Positions 1 to 6,872 of a stretch of 6,872 nt of DNA are shown piece after piece (positions within the stretch are counted from its first letter, which is position 1; every line of letters begins with the position of its first letter). Made by a program: the position numbers and the translations under genes. The notes under the pieces are model-generated. The model searched no databases. It was not told the origin of the DNA and saw only the letters and a list, made by a program, of their open reading frames with translations. Source of the DNA: Tardiphaga sp. (GTDB lineage Bacteria; Pseudomonadota; Alphaproteobacteria; Rhizobiales; Xanthobacteraceae); assembly GCA_028290765.1 (NCBI GenBank), contig JAQGJF010000651.1, positions 1 through 6,872 of the forward strand, in the 5' to 3' direction.

Positions 1-432
1 GACATTCTGTCCAACCGCGTCGGCGAGACCCGGCTCTATCGGTTCGAACCTGTGGCGAGTGATGTTCCGGAACGATCATTCCGGCGGGTCGCCGCAGCCG
101 CCCCCGCCACCGGAGACGGTTGGCCCGCCCATTGGCCCCGCCCTGCCAGGTTATTAGCTCCGCCTGAGCCCATCGAGACCGTGGCCCTGCTTCCGGACCA
201 TCCACCGGTCCAGTTCACCTGGCGCGGCTCGCGGCGGCGGGTCAGGCGGGCCGACGGACCGGAGCGGGTGTTCGGCGAATGGTGGAAACGCGACGCCGAG
301 CTCATCGCGGTCCGGGATTACTTCCAGATCGAGGACGACGCGGGCGAGCGTTTCTGGATCTTTCGCGCCGGCGACGGCGAGGATGCAGCCACGGGATCCC
401 ACAAATGGTTCTTGCATGGGATCTTCGGATGA
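1..432 (+). CDS. imuB: ImuB, Y-family polymerase-like protein, C-terminal part (5' truncated)
   Basis: The frame is open from base 1 and gives the last 143 residues of a protein whose start lies outside the window. The visible part resembles the C-terminal region of ImuB-type Y-family polymerase homologues. It has a [10 protein letters not shown] segment, then [15 protein letters not shown], a [14 protein letters not shown] stretch, [14 protein letters not shown], and a terminal [14 protein letters not shown] followed by WFLHGIFG. In the family, ImuB lacks polymerase active-site residues and acts as a hub that links DnaE2 and ImuA to the beta clamp in the mutasome. The polymerase-like domain and clamp-binding motif are not in this window, so their state cannot be judged. 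The stop codon overlaps the dnaE2 start as ATGA, which indicates translational coupling. SOS/LexA control is expected for this cassette, but its promoter would lie upstream. The name rests on both the sequence pattern and the adjacent dnaE2. Confidence 0.86.
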   Translation, partial: DILSNRVGETRLYRFEPVASDVPERSFRRVAAAAPATGDGWPAHWPRPARLLAPPEPIETVALLPDHPPVQFTWRGSRRRVRRADGPERVFGEWWKRDAELIAVRDYFQIEDDAGERFWIFRAGDGEDAATGSHKWFLHGIFG

Positions 433-3400
433 CCCCGGGATACGCCGAGCTCCAGGTCACGTCGCATTTTTCGTTCCTGCGGGGGGCGTCGTCCTGCGAA
501 GATCTGTTCGCGCACGCAGCGTTGCTCGGAATCGAAGCGCTGGCAATCGCCGACCGCAACAGCTTGGCCGGCATCGTCCGGGCCAATGAAGCCGCCAAGG
601 TCACCGGTGTCCGCCTGATCGTCGGATGCCGCCTCGATCTTGCCGACGGCATGTCCATCCTGGCCTATCCGACCGACCGGCCGGCATACTCCCGGCTTTG
701 CCGTCTGCTGTCGATTGGCAAAAAGCGCGGCGGCAAGGCGAAATGCATCCTGAACTGGGAAGACCTGGTCGACTGGTCGGACGGGTTGATCGCCGTGCTT
801 ATCCCGGACTCGGCCGACGATGCCTGCGCGCTGTGGCTCCGCCGCCTGCGCGACACCTTCGGCGACCGGGCCTACCTGGCGCTGACGTTGCGCCGGCGGC
901 CTAACGACCAGATGCGGATCCACGAACTGAACAACCTGGCGCAGCGCTTTCGGGTCGCCACAGTCGTCACCAACGACGTGCTGTTTCATGAACCCGCGCG
1001 GCGCATCCTGCAGGACGTCGTCACCTGCATCCGGCACAACGTCACCATCGACGAGGCCGGCTTTCGCCGTGAACGGCATGCGGATCGCTACCTCAAGCCG
1101 CCCGACGAGATGGCGCGGCTGTTCGCGCGCTATCCGGAAGCGGTCGCCCGAACGATCGACATCGCTGGCTGCTGCACCTTCAGCATGGACGAACTCGCTT
1201 ACCAGTATCCGGAAGAGCGCGCGATGCCGGGCCTGACCCCGCAGCAGGCGCTCGAGAAGCTGACCTGGGAGGGCGCTGCGAGCCGATATCCGGAAGGCCT
1301 GCCCGACGCGGTCCGGCCCAAGCTCGAACACGAACTGCGGCTGATCGAACGGCTCCAGTATGCGCCGTACTTCCTGACCGTGAACTCGATCGTACGGTTT
1401 GCGCGGTCCAGGGACATCCTCTGCCAAGGTCGCGGGTCCGCCGCGAACTCCGCCGTCTGCTATGTGCTCGGCATCACCTCGATCGATCCGGAGCGCAACG
1501 ACCTGCTGTTCGAGCGCTTCGTCTCCGAGGAGCGGCGCGAGCCGCCCGACATGGACGTCGACTTCGAACACGAGCGTCGTGAGATCGTCATGCAGTGGGT
1601 GTTCGAGACCTACGGCCGCAATCATGCAGCGCTCTGCTCGACCGTGATCCGATACCGGGCCAAGGGCGCACTGCGCGACGTCGGCAAGGCGTTGGGCCTG
1701 ACCGAAGACCTGATCAAGATGCTGTCGTCACAAGTCTGGGGCTGGTCGGAGGAAGGCGTCGAGGCCAAGCACGCCGAAGAGCTCAACCTCAACCTGGAAG
1801 ACCGGCGTCTTAAGCTGGCGATCGTTCTCGCCCGCGAACTGATCGGCACGCCGCGGCATCTGTCGCAGCATCCGGGCGGCTTCGTGCTGACCCATGACCG
1901 GCTCGACGAGCTGGTGCCGATCGAACCGGCCGCCATGCCCGACCGCCAGGTCATCGAATGGGACAAGGACGACATCGACGCGTTGAAATTCATGAAGGTC
2001 GACTGTCTGGCGCTCGGCATGCTCACCTGCATGAAGCGCGCCTTCAATTTCCTGGCCGAAGCGAAGGGCATCGAGCTCGATCTTGCGACCATTCCGTCGG
2101 AGGACCCGCGCACCTACGCCATGATCCGGAAGGCTGACACGCTCGGCACCTTCCAGATCGAGAGCCGCGCCCAGATGGCGATGCTGCCGCGGATGAAGCC
2201 GCGGACGTTCTACGACCTGGTCATCGAGGTCGCCATCGTCCGGCCGGGTCCGATCCAGGGCGACATGGTTCATCCCTATCTGCGCCGGCGCGAGGGCAAG
2301 GAGCCGGTCGTGTTTCCGAAGCCCGAGCTTGAGAAGGTGCTCGGCAAGACGCTGGGCGTGCCGCTATTCCAGGAACAGGCGATGCGGGTCGCGATCGAAT
2401 GCGCCGGCTTCACGCCCGGCGAGGCCGACCAGCTTCGGCGCGCCATGGCGACGTTCAAGTTCACCGGCGGGGTGTCCAAGTTCAAGGACAAGCTCGTCGA
2501 CGGCATGATCGAGCGCGGCTACGAGAGGGAATTCGCCGAGAAGACCTTCAGCCAACTTGAGGGCTTCGGCAGCTACGGTTTTCCGGAAAGCCATGCGGCG
2601 TCATTCGCGCTCATCGCCTACGCGTCGTCCTGGATGAAATGCTGGCATCCGGACGTGTTCTGCGCGTCGCTGCTGAATGCCCAGCCGATGGGGTTCTATG
2701 CGCCGGCGCAGATTGTGCGCGATGCCCGCGACCATGGCGTTGAGGTTCGTCCGGTCTGCATTAACGCCTCGCGGTGGGACTGCACGTTGGAGCCGATCGA
2801 CGACGACAAATTCGCGGTGCGCCTTGGCTTTCGCCAGGTACGCGGCCTGGCCAACAACGACGGTGCCGAGATCGTCGCTACCCGCGCAGACCGGCCGTTC
2901 GAATCCGTCGACGATCTCTGGCGTCGGGCCGATGTGCCGGTTTCGTCGCTGGTGCAGTTGGCCGAGGCCGACGCAATGAATGAATCGCTGGGGCTTGCGC
3001 GTCGCGAAGCGTTGTGGGCGCTGAAAGCGCTGCGGGACGAACCGCTGGAGTTGTTCGCCGCCGCCTCGCAGCGGGAAGCCCGGACCATCGAGGAAGTCCG
3101 AGAGCCGGTGGTGTCCCTGCGGCCGTTGACGTCGGGCGGCGAAGTCGTCGAGGACTACCGGCATGTCGGGCTGACGCTCCGCCAGCACCCGGCGAGTTTC
3201 CTGAGGGCGGACCTCACAAGCCGCCGCATCGTCACCTGCGCCGACGCGATGGGCGCCCGCGACGGCAAGTCGCTGACGACCGCCGGCCTGGTGCTTGTGC
3301 GTCAGAAACCGGGATCCGCCAAGGGCGTCATGTTCATCACGATCGAGGACGAGACCGGGGTCGCCAACCTGGTGATCTGGCCGTCGCTGTATGAACGCCA

Positions 3401-3692
3401 GCGCCGCATCATCCTCGCCGCGGGGATGATTGCCGTTCAGGGCCGCATCCAGCGCGAGGGCGACGTCGTTCATCTCGTCGCACATCACCTGACCGATCTA
3501 TCCACCGACCTTGCCGGCGTCGGCGACCGGGACAACAGCTTCCCGCTGCCGCACGGCCGCGGCGACGAATTCCACCACGGCAGTCCCGGTATCGATCCAC
3601 GCAGCCTGCCGAAGGGACCTAAGCCGCGGGACATCTACGTGCCGGACCTGCACATCGACAGCATCAAGGTGAAGACGCGCGACTTTCGCTAG
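429..3692 (+). CDS. dnaE2: Error-prone DNA polymerase DnaE2 (ImuC)
   Basis: This is a complete 1087-residue C-family DNA polymerase, the catalytic subunit of the ImuA-ImuB-DnaE2 translesion mutasome; the family is usually about 1050-1100 residues. The ATG at 429 overlaps the imuB stop (ATGA), and homologous sequence begins right there ([18 protein letters not shown]), so the longer frame opening at 279 is not used. Domains in order: PHP domain (about 1-270); polymerase core with PPDMDVDF, giving catalytic Asp376 and Asp378, and a third Asp525 in [20 protein letters not shown] at about 575; [13 protein letters not shown] at about 714; a helix-hairpin-helix region at about 780-870; and an OB fold at about 948-1021. 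It ends in KVKTRDFR, close to the usual DnaE2 tail. The PHP metal-binding motifs are degenerate (QVT where HxH is expected, DRN where DHG is expected), which fits a polymerase without proofreading. SOS induction is inferred from the family; no operator is visible here. Confidence 0.96.
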   Translation: MTPGYAELQVTSHFSFLRGASSCEDLFAHAALLGIEALAIADRNSLAGIVRANEAAKVTGVRLIVGCRLDLADGMSILAYPTDRPAYSRLCRLLSIGKKRGGKAKCILNWEDLVDWSDGLIAVLIPDSADDACALWLRRLRDTFGDRAYLALTLRRRPNDQMRIHELNNLAQRFRVATVVTNDVLFHEPARRILQDVVTCIRHNVTIDEAGFRRERHADRYLKPPDEMARLFARYPEAVARTIDIAGCCTFSMDELAYQYPEERAMPGLTPQQALEKLTWEGAASRYPEGLPDAVRPKLEHELRLIERLQYAPYFLTVNSIVRFARSRDILCQGRGSAANSAVCYVLGITSIDPERNDLLFERFVSEERREPPDMDVDFEHERREIVMQWVFETYGRNHAALCSTVIRYRAKGALRDVGKALGLTEDLIKMLSSQVWGWSEEGVEAKHAEELNLNLEDRRLKLAIVLARELIGTPRHLSQHPGGFVLTHDRLDELVPIEPAAMPDRQVIEWDKDDIDALKFMKVDCLALGMLTCMKRAFNFLAEAKGIELDLATIPSEDPRTYAMIRKADTLGTFQIESRAQMAMLPRMKPRTFYDLVIEVAIVRPGPIQGDMVHPYLRRREGKEPVVFPKPELEKVLGKTLGVPLFQEQAMRVAIECAGFTPGEADQLRRAMATFKFTGGVSKFKDKLVDGMIERGYEREFAEKTFSQLEGFGSYGFPESHAASFALIAYASSWMKCWHPDVFCASLLNAQPMGFYAPAQIVRDARDHGVEVRPVCINASRWDCTLEPIDDDKFAVRLGFRQVRGLANNDGAEIVATRADRPFESVDDLWRRADVPVSSLVQLAEADAMNESLGLARREALWALKALRDEPLELFAAASQREARTIEEVREPVVSLRPLTSGGEVVEDYRHVGLTLRQHPASFLRADLTSRRIVTCADAMGARDGKSLTTAGLVLVRQKPGSAKGVMFITIEDETGVANLVIWPSLYERQRRIILAAGMIAVQGRIQREGDVVHLVAHHLTDLSTDLAGVGDRDNSFPLPHGRGDEFHHGSPGIDPRSLPKGPKPRDIYVPDLHIDSIKVKTRDFR

Positions 3693-3813
3693 GCGCGGGC
3701 ACCGTTAGTATGAGAGAACCTCGATTCAGGGTTTCGAGACGGGCTCATTCGACTCCACCTGTTTGCGTCAAAATTAATCGTTAGACGGCATCGGCCAGTA
3801 AGAAAGATTCGAA
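3693..3813. other. Intergenic junction between the imu cassette and thyX
   Basis: This 121-bp non-coding stretch separates the GC-rich dnaE2 from the less GC-rich thyX and minus-strand genes, so it is the likely edge of an accessory segment. It must contain the end of the imu transcript and probably the thyX promoter. Only two weak palindromes are visible: CGCGC/GCGCG at 3676-3680 and 3693-3697, spanning the dnaE2 stop, and CTCGA/TCGAG at 3720-3724 and 3734-3738. Neither is followed by a T run, so neither is a convincing terminator. The AT-rich patch at about 3768-3782 could belong to a promoter, but I could not fit a clear -35/-10 pair. A purine run AGAAAG at 3801-3806, seven bases before the thyX ATG, is a modest ribosome-binding site. 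Confidence 0.5.
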
Positions 3814-4737
3814 ATGACCATTTCAGCAAACGACAAAGTCGAAATCCAGCAAGCGATGAGTTCCGAGAACCGTACGCGACGGCCTACGGTGGGGGCTCTC
3901 GACAGTATGCTTTTCGAGCCGATTCCGATCTTGGACCACGGCTTCATACGCGTTGTAGACTACATGGGCGACGACTCATCGGTAGTGCAGGCCGCTCGTG
4001 TCTCATATGGCCGTGGCACCAAACAGGTGTCGGAAGATCGAGGTCTGATACGGTATCTACTGCGCCACCGACATACCACGCCGTTCGAGATGGCTGAAAT
4101 AAAGCTGCACGTGAAGCTACCGATCTTCGTCGCCAGGCAATGGATCCGACATAGGACTGCGAGCGTAAACGAATATTCGGCACGCTACTCCGTTCTGGAC
4201 AAGGAATTCTACGTTCCGCTTCCCGAAAATCTCGCTGCGCAATCGATTTCGAATAGACAGGGTAGAGGTGCGACGCTCGAAGGTACGGAAGCTGCTCGCG
4301 TTCTGGAAATTCTGCGTGGCGACGCGGAAACGGCCTACGGCCACTACATGGAAATGCTCAATGAGGATGGCGTTGCCGTCACCGACGGGCAGGGTCTCGC
4401 TCGCGAACTCGCCAGAATGAATCTGCCTCTCAGCTTTTACACTCAATGGTACTGGAAGATAAATCTTCACAACTTCATGAATTTTCTCCGCCTTCGTTGC
4501 GACCCGCACGCCCAGTACGAAATCCGCGTGTACGCCGATGTCATGCTCGATCTGATGCGTAAGTGGGTGCCCATGACGTACGAAGCTTTTCTGGAATACG
4601 ACCTCCGATCAGCCCACCTTTCGGCAACCGCGCTTGAAGTGGTCCGGAAGCTGACGCGAGGGGAACATGTAGATATGCAAACGAGCGGCTTACCGAAACG
4701 CGAATGGGACGACCTTATGCGGGTGTTGGAGCGGTGA
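3814..4737 (+). CDS. thyX: Flavin-dependent thymidylate synthase ThyX
   Basis: This complete 307-residue protein makes dTMP from dUMP using methylenetetrahydrofolate, with FAD and NADPH (EC 2.1.1.148); it is a cytoplasmic homotetramer in the family. The diagnostic ThyX motif RHRx7S is intact as R112-H113-R114 to S122 ([14 protein letters not shown]). The second conserved block, [19 protein letters not shown], contains R228 and H232, which align with T. maritima R174 and H178 near the dUMP site. The N-terminal block from about residue 35 ([19 protein letters not shown], then [24 protein letters not shown]) and [11 protein letters not shown] at about 213-222 match the long alphaproteobacterial form. 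The ATG at 3814 keeps the short variable N-terminus seen in that form and has AGAAAG seven bases upstream; the ATG at 3856 is a possible alternative. GC content is lower than in dnaE2, suggesting transfer. The gene faces the methyltransferase gene, with three bases between stops. Confidence 0.96.
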   Translation: MTISANDKVEIQQAMSSENRTRRPTVGALDSMLFEPIPILDHGFIRVVDYMGDDSSVVQAARVSYGRGTKQVSEDRGLIRYLLRHRHTTPFEMAEIKLHVKLPIFVARQWIRHRTASVNEYSARYSVLDKEFYVPLPENLAAQSISNRQGRGATLEGTEAARVLEILRGDAETAYGHYMEMLNEDGVAVTDGQGLARELARMNLPLSFYTQWYWKINLHNFMNFLRLRCDPHAQYEIRVYADVMLDLMRKWVPMTYEAFLEYDLRSAHLSATALEVVRKLTRGEHVDMQTSGLPKREWDDLMRVLER

Positions 4738-4740
4738 CGC

Positions 4741-5790
4741 TCAAGCGCGAGTGATCTGCGAGAATACGGCCTTCGCCAGCAAAGGAGGGACTGCGTTGCC
4801 GACCTGCTGCTGCTGAAGCCCGATCGAACCTACGAACTCGTACCAATCCGGGAAAGATTGAAGCCGCGCAGCTTCTCTCACGGACAGGCCTCGATCTTGT
4901 GTAGGGTGGATCAGCATGTTTTTCCGGAAATTCCCGATCACCACCGAAGGTTCTTCGCCGCTCAGACGGTGATAAATTCCGGTGTGGCACCTGGTAGGAT
5001 TGGAATAATTCTTCATCAGGCGGCGAGGAATATCGGACCAATTACCTCCTTGCGGAATGTACTTGTATCGAGAAACGACGAACTTCGAGTTGTCGCTAAC
5101 CAGATTGTTGGAGCATCGCGCACGTGTGCCCCTCATTTTCTTGGCGTAGGGGCTAGTCGCGGCCCGTCCGTACCCGAGCGTACATTCGTACGCGCCGTTT
5201 TCCAGCGTCGGAAGATCGTCGATGGCTTCGTTGACCGTGGTGAACCTGATCGCCCGGGGAGTCGGAAGGTCCGGCGATGAACTGTTGCGCGAACCCACTA
5301 TAAAGAACCGCTTCCGATGCTGAGGAACGCCGAAATCGGCGGCGTCGAGAACTCCCGTAGCTAACTTGAAACCGAGAGCTCGGAGCTTCCGTTCGATCTC
5401 CTGGACGTATGGACGGCTGCCTTTCTCGAGGATGCCCGGCACGTTTTCGAATACCACCCAATCCGGCTCCTCGGCCTGCACGAACTTCAAAAAATCCCGA
5501 AAAAGGAAGTTCCGCACGTTCAGGGGGCCGCGGTTTCGCTGGTTCGACGTCGAAAAAGCCTGGCACGGAGGGCCTCCGAATATGACGAGTTCCTCCTTGC
5601 GGCTTCGATAGTTTCCGAGACCGTTGATGTGCCGCAGGTCGCCCTGGATGGCTAGGCAATCGGGATGGTTCTTCGCGATCGTGCGCGCAGCCGCCTGGTG
5701 AAGCTCAATCGCCAACTTGACGTCGACCCCGGCCCATCGCGCCCCTAACGACATGCCTCCAGCGCCGGAAAATAGATCCAACCCGAGCAT
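4741..5790 (-). CDS. DNA (cytosine-5-)-methyltransferase, Dcm/HhaI family
   Basis: This complete 349-residue enzyme transfers a methyl group from S-adenosylmethionine to C5 of cytosine in a specific DNA site (EC 2.1.1.37). All main motifs are present in canonical order. Motif I is LDLFSGAGGMSLG at residues 4-16, binding AdoMet. Motif IV is GGPPCQAFS, with the nucleophile Cys76. Motif VI is ENV at 115-117. Motif VIII is QHRKRFFIVG at 157-166. The variable target-recognition region spans about 170-300. Motif IX is REAARLQSFPD at 305-315, and motif X is QVGNAVPP at 329-336. Length is typical of single-specificity type II enzymes. The start ATG at 5790 lies nine bases after the stop of the upstream 329-residue gene, in the same frame, and has no clear Shine-Dalgarno sequence, so translation probably depends on reinitiation. 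The recognition sequence cannot be read from the protein. It could be the modification half of a restriction or other defence module, or a solitary methyltransferase. Confidence 0.96.
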   Translation of the reverse strand: MLGLDLFSGAGGMSLGARWAGVDVKLAIELHQAAARTIAKNHPDCLAIQGDLRHINGLGNYRSRKEELVIFGGPPCQAFSTSNQRNRGPLNVRNFLFRDFLKFVQAEEPDWVVFENVPGILEKGSRPYVQEIERKLRALGFKLATGVLDAADFGVPQHRKRFFIVGSRNSSSPDLPTPRAIRFTTVNEAIDDLPTLENGAYECTLGYGRAATSPYAKKMRGTRARCSNNLVSDNSKFVVSRYKYIPQGGNWSDIPRRLMKNYSNPTRCHTGIYHRLSGEEPSVVIGNFRKNMLIHPTQDRGLSVREAARLQSFPDWYEFVGSIGLQQQQVGNAVPPLLAKAVFSQITRA

Positions 5791-5796
5791 GACCGG

Positions 5797-6786
5797 TCAG
5801 TCCACGCCACGGGCGTCGAAAAGCGGAATTTCAAGTCGTGTCGTAAAGCAAAAATCGCACGGGCTCGAATAGGCCGGAGTGTTGTAAGTCATCGCGGGCG
5901 CGTAGCAGAGTTGGACTTCTCTCTTCTTCATGGCGAGGAGAGCCGCGCCGATCGTCGACAACTTGGTGTTCATTGGGGCGATGATCGTGTTGCTGCCCGG
6001 GAACAAACCGACCTGCTGCGAGAGAATCCGCTCAGTCTCCAACGGATCGACGCTCGAAAACTCGAATTTCAAGAAACTCGGGTAAAGCACCGAAAGAGCC
6101 TGCAGGCTTTCGGTGTTACGCGGCAGATGCGCCTTCTTGGTATCCGTTGCGTCTCTCCCGCTTCCGAGCGACACGATTTCCGGCTCGCATGCATCGATCA
6201 GCATTCGGGCGCGCTCCACCTCGAAACCGACCAGCACGATCAGGTGCAGATTTCTCGCCGGGACCATCTGACCGGGGAAACCCAACACGGACCGTATGTC
6301 CTTGAGCCCTCTGCTGAGCCATTTTTCGGCAGCGTCCGAGCCTAATGCGTAGTCCGACGCAGGAGTATAGATGATATGAACGACGTCGATCCCGCGAAGA
6401 CAGGAAGCCAACAACCGCAGCAGAATCAGCAAGCCCTCATGCGTGAACGTCGTTGAATCGATCACGACGGTCTTCGCTCCCGCATTCAAGATACCCGGCA
6501 GCGCTTCCTGCAGGTGGTCCAAGCCGAGCATCGGGTCGCTCTGCCTCAATGCGACGGTTCGCGATTTCGATCCGAAATGACCAAGAATAGCAGCGTGATT
6601 TTCCCGGACTGAATCTTCGAAGTCGTCGTTGAAACAAACTAGGGCGACGCCCACCTTATCGGACCCGATGCTCAAGGGGGCGCACGTCGAACGCCTTTCG
6701 TAGCTCGCGCAGCAAACGAAGAGGTCAATCGTTGACGGTAACTCACGGGAAAGGTCGGTCAGAAGCACTTTTGCCGGATCGGACAT
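5797..6786 (-). CDS. Unrecognised 329-residue alpha/beta protein upstream of the DNA methyltransferase
   Basis: I do not recognise this family. The protein has no obvious signal peptide or membrane segment and appears cytoplasmic. It shows repeated hydrophobic strands alternating with helices, as in a Rossmann-like fold: IDLFVCCASYERRS (20-33), VGVALVCFNDD (45-55), KTVVIDSTTFTHEGLLILL (105-123), GIDVVHIIYTP (132-142), NLHLIVLVGFEVERA (179-193), NTIIAPMNTKLSTIGAALLA (266-285) and VQLCYAPAMTYNTPAYSSP (291-309). Polar residues clustered after strands (SYERR 28-32, DSTTF 110-114, MNTKLST 272-278, YNTPAYS 301-307) would be natural ligand or active-site positions. There are nine cysteines, including PCDFC near the end, but no zinc-finger spacing I trust. 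No PD-(D/E)xK, HNH or GIY-YIG nuclease motif is evident. The ATG at 6786 has a strong GGGGAGG five bases upstream and immediately follows the stop of the preceding gene. Its place in the methyltransferase operon suggests a restriction or defence partner, which is inference only. Confidence 0.85.
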   Translation of the reverse strand: MSDPAKVLLTDLSRELPSTIDLFVCCASYERRSTCAPLSIGSDKVGVALVCFNDDFEDSVRENHAAILGHFGSKSRTVALRQSDPMLGLDHLQEALPGILNAGAKTVVIDSTTFTHEGLLILLRLLASCLRGIDVVHIIYTPASDYALGSDAAEKWLSRGLKDIRSVLGFPGQMVPARNLHLIVLVGFEVERARMLIDACEPEIVSLGSGRDATDTKKAHLPRNTESLQALSVLYPSFLKFEFSSVDPLETERILSQQVGLFPGSNTIIAPMNTKLSTIGAALLAMKKREVQLCYAPAMTYNTPAYSSPCDFCFTTRLEIPLFDARGVD

Positions 6787-6872
6787 TCATGCCTCCCCGA
6801 ACAGATTGCCTTGAGGCGGATCCACCACATCGCCCAACGGGCCCGACCGAAGTTTATTCGTGAAACGCTTGG
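6787..6872 (-). CDS. C-terminal 27 residues of an unidentified gene (5' part beyond the window)
   Basis: On the minus strand, a frame open from the window edge reads KRFTNKLRSGPLGDVVDPPQ and then GNLFGEA before a TGA at 6789-6787. The stop abuts the ATG of the 329-residue gene with no gap (TGAATG), and that gene's strong ribosome-binding site lies inside the last codons of this one. This is the usual arrangement of co-translated operon genes, and the proline/glycine-rich tail reads like a natural protein C-terminus. A second minus frame is also open across the same bases, but it runs on into the 329-residue gene, which makes it less likely. The fragment is too short to assign a family. The rest of the gene, outside the window, would be the best clue to the operon's function. 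Confidence 0.55.
   Translation of the reverse strand, partial: KRFTNKLRSGPLGDVVDPPQGNLFGEA
6792..6798 (-). promoter_or_regulatory. Strong Shine-Dalgarno sequence of the 329-residue gene
   Basis: On the minus strand GGGGAGG lies five bases before the ATG at 6786. It supports this start codon and is embedded in the 3' end of the preceding open frame. By contrast, the downstream methyltransferase has no comparable site, so its translation probably depends on ribosomes finishing the 329-residue gene. Confidence 0.75.

Noticed and set aside
279..428. 50-residue N-terminal extension of DnaE2
   Set aside because: It overlaps the ImuB C-terminus and is arginine-rich shadow sequence; the DnaE2 homology and the ATGA-coupled start begin at 429.
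318..1625. Long minus-strand open frame (435 codons) inside dnaE2
   Set aside because: It is antisense to strongly recognisable ImuB and DnaE2 coding sequence, has low-complexity composition typical of GC-rich shadow frames, and has no recognisable domain.
2601..3488. Minus-strand open frame of 295 codons inside dnaE2
   Set aside because: It lies opposite the conserved DnaE2 C-terminal half, including the OB fold; its length is explained by GC-rich codon bias.
3676..3738. Possible terminator hairpins after dnaE2
   Set aside because: There are only two 5-bp stems with 9-12 base loops and no following T run, which is too weak to call.
3740..3765. tRNA-like 3' end fragment (ATTCGACTCCACC) as an island attachment site
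   Set aside because: The loop-like TTCGACT resembles a T-loop, but the flanking five-base arms do not pair and no direct repeat copy is visible in the window.
4858..5280. Plus-strand open frame of 140 codons antisense to the methyltransferase
   Set aside because: The opposite strand encodes canonical methyltransferase motifs; this frame has no recognisable domain or ribosome-binding site.
1..6872. LexA operator (alphaproteobacterial GTTC-N7-GTTC), CRISPR arrays, tRNA or rRNA genes, IS elements
   Set aside because: A read-through by eye found none; the imu cassette promoter should lie upstream of imuA, outside the window.

Overview
This window looks like part of an alphaproteobacterial chromosome, probably of the Hyphomicrobiales/Rhizobiales type. 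The evidence is a GC-rich imuB-dnaE2 mutagenesis cassette and a ThyX of the roughly 300-residue alphaproteobacterial form. The taxonomic placement is inferred from remembered family features, not from a search.

Layout: positions 1-432 (+) hold the 3' end of imuB. It overlaps by four bases (ATGA) with a complete dnaE2/imuC at 429-3692 (+). These are the last two genes of the imuA-imuB-dnaE2 cassette, which carries out SOS-induced, error-prone translesion synthesis. A 121-bp intergenic stretch follows, and base composition changes there: lines sampled by hand fall from about 63-70% GC in dnaE2 to about 52-58% GC downstream. Next come thyX (3814-4737, +), a complete flavin-dependent thymidylate synthase, and a minus-strand operon that meets thyX tail to tail with only three bases between the stop codons. 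Read in its own direction, the operon holds the last 27 codons of an unidentified gene (6787-6872), an unrecognised 329-residue alpha/beta protein (5797-6786), and a complete cytosine-C5 DNA methyltransferase (4741-5790).

How the genes fit together: the left third is conserved DNA-damage mutagenesis machinery. The right half looks like an accessory cargo segment inserted or exchanged downstream of dnaE2. The tightly coupled minus-strand genes have the layout of a restriction-modification or other anti-phage module in which the methyltransferase is the recognisable part. The 329-residue protein is the best candidate for something undescribed. I can see no transposase, integrase, RNA gene, CRISPR array or convincing terminator.
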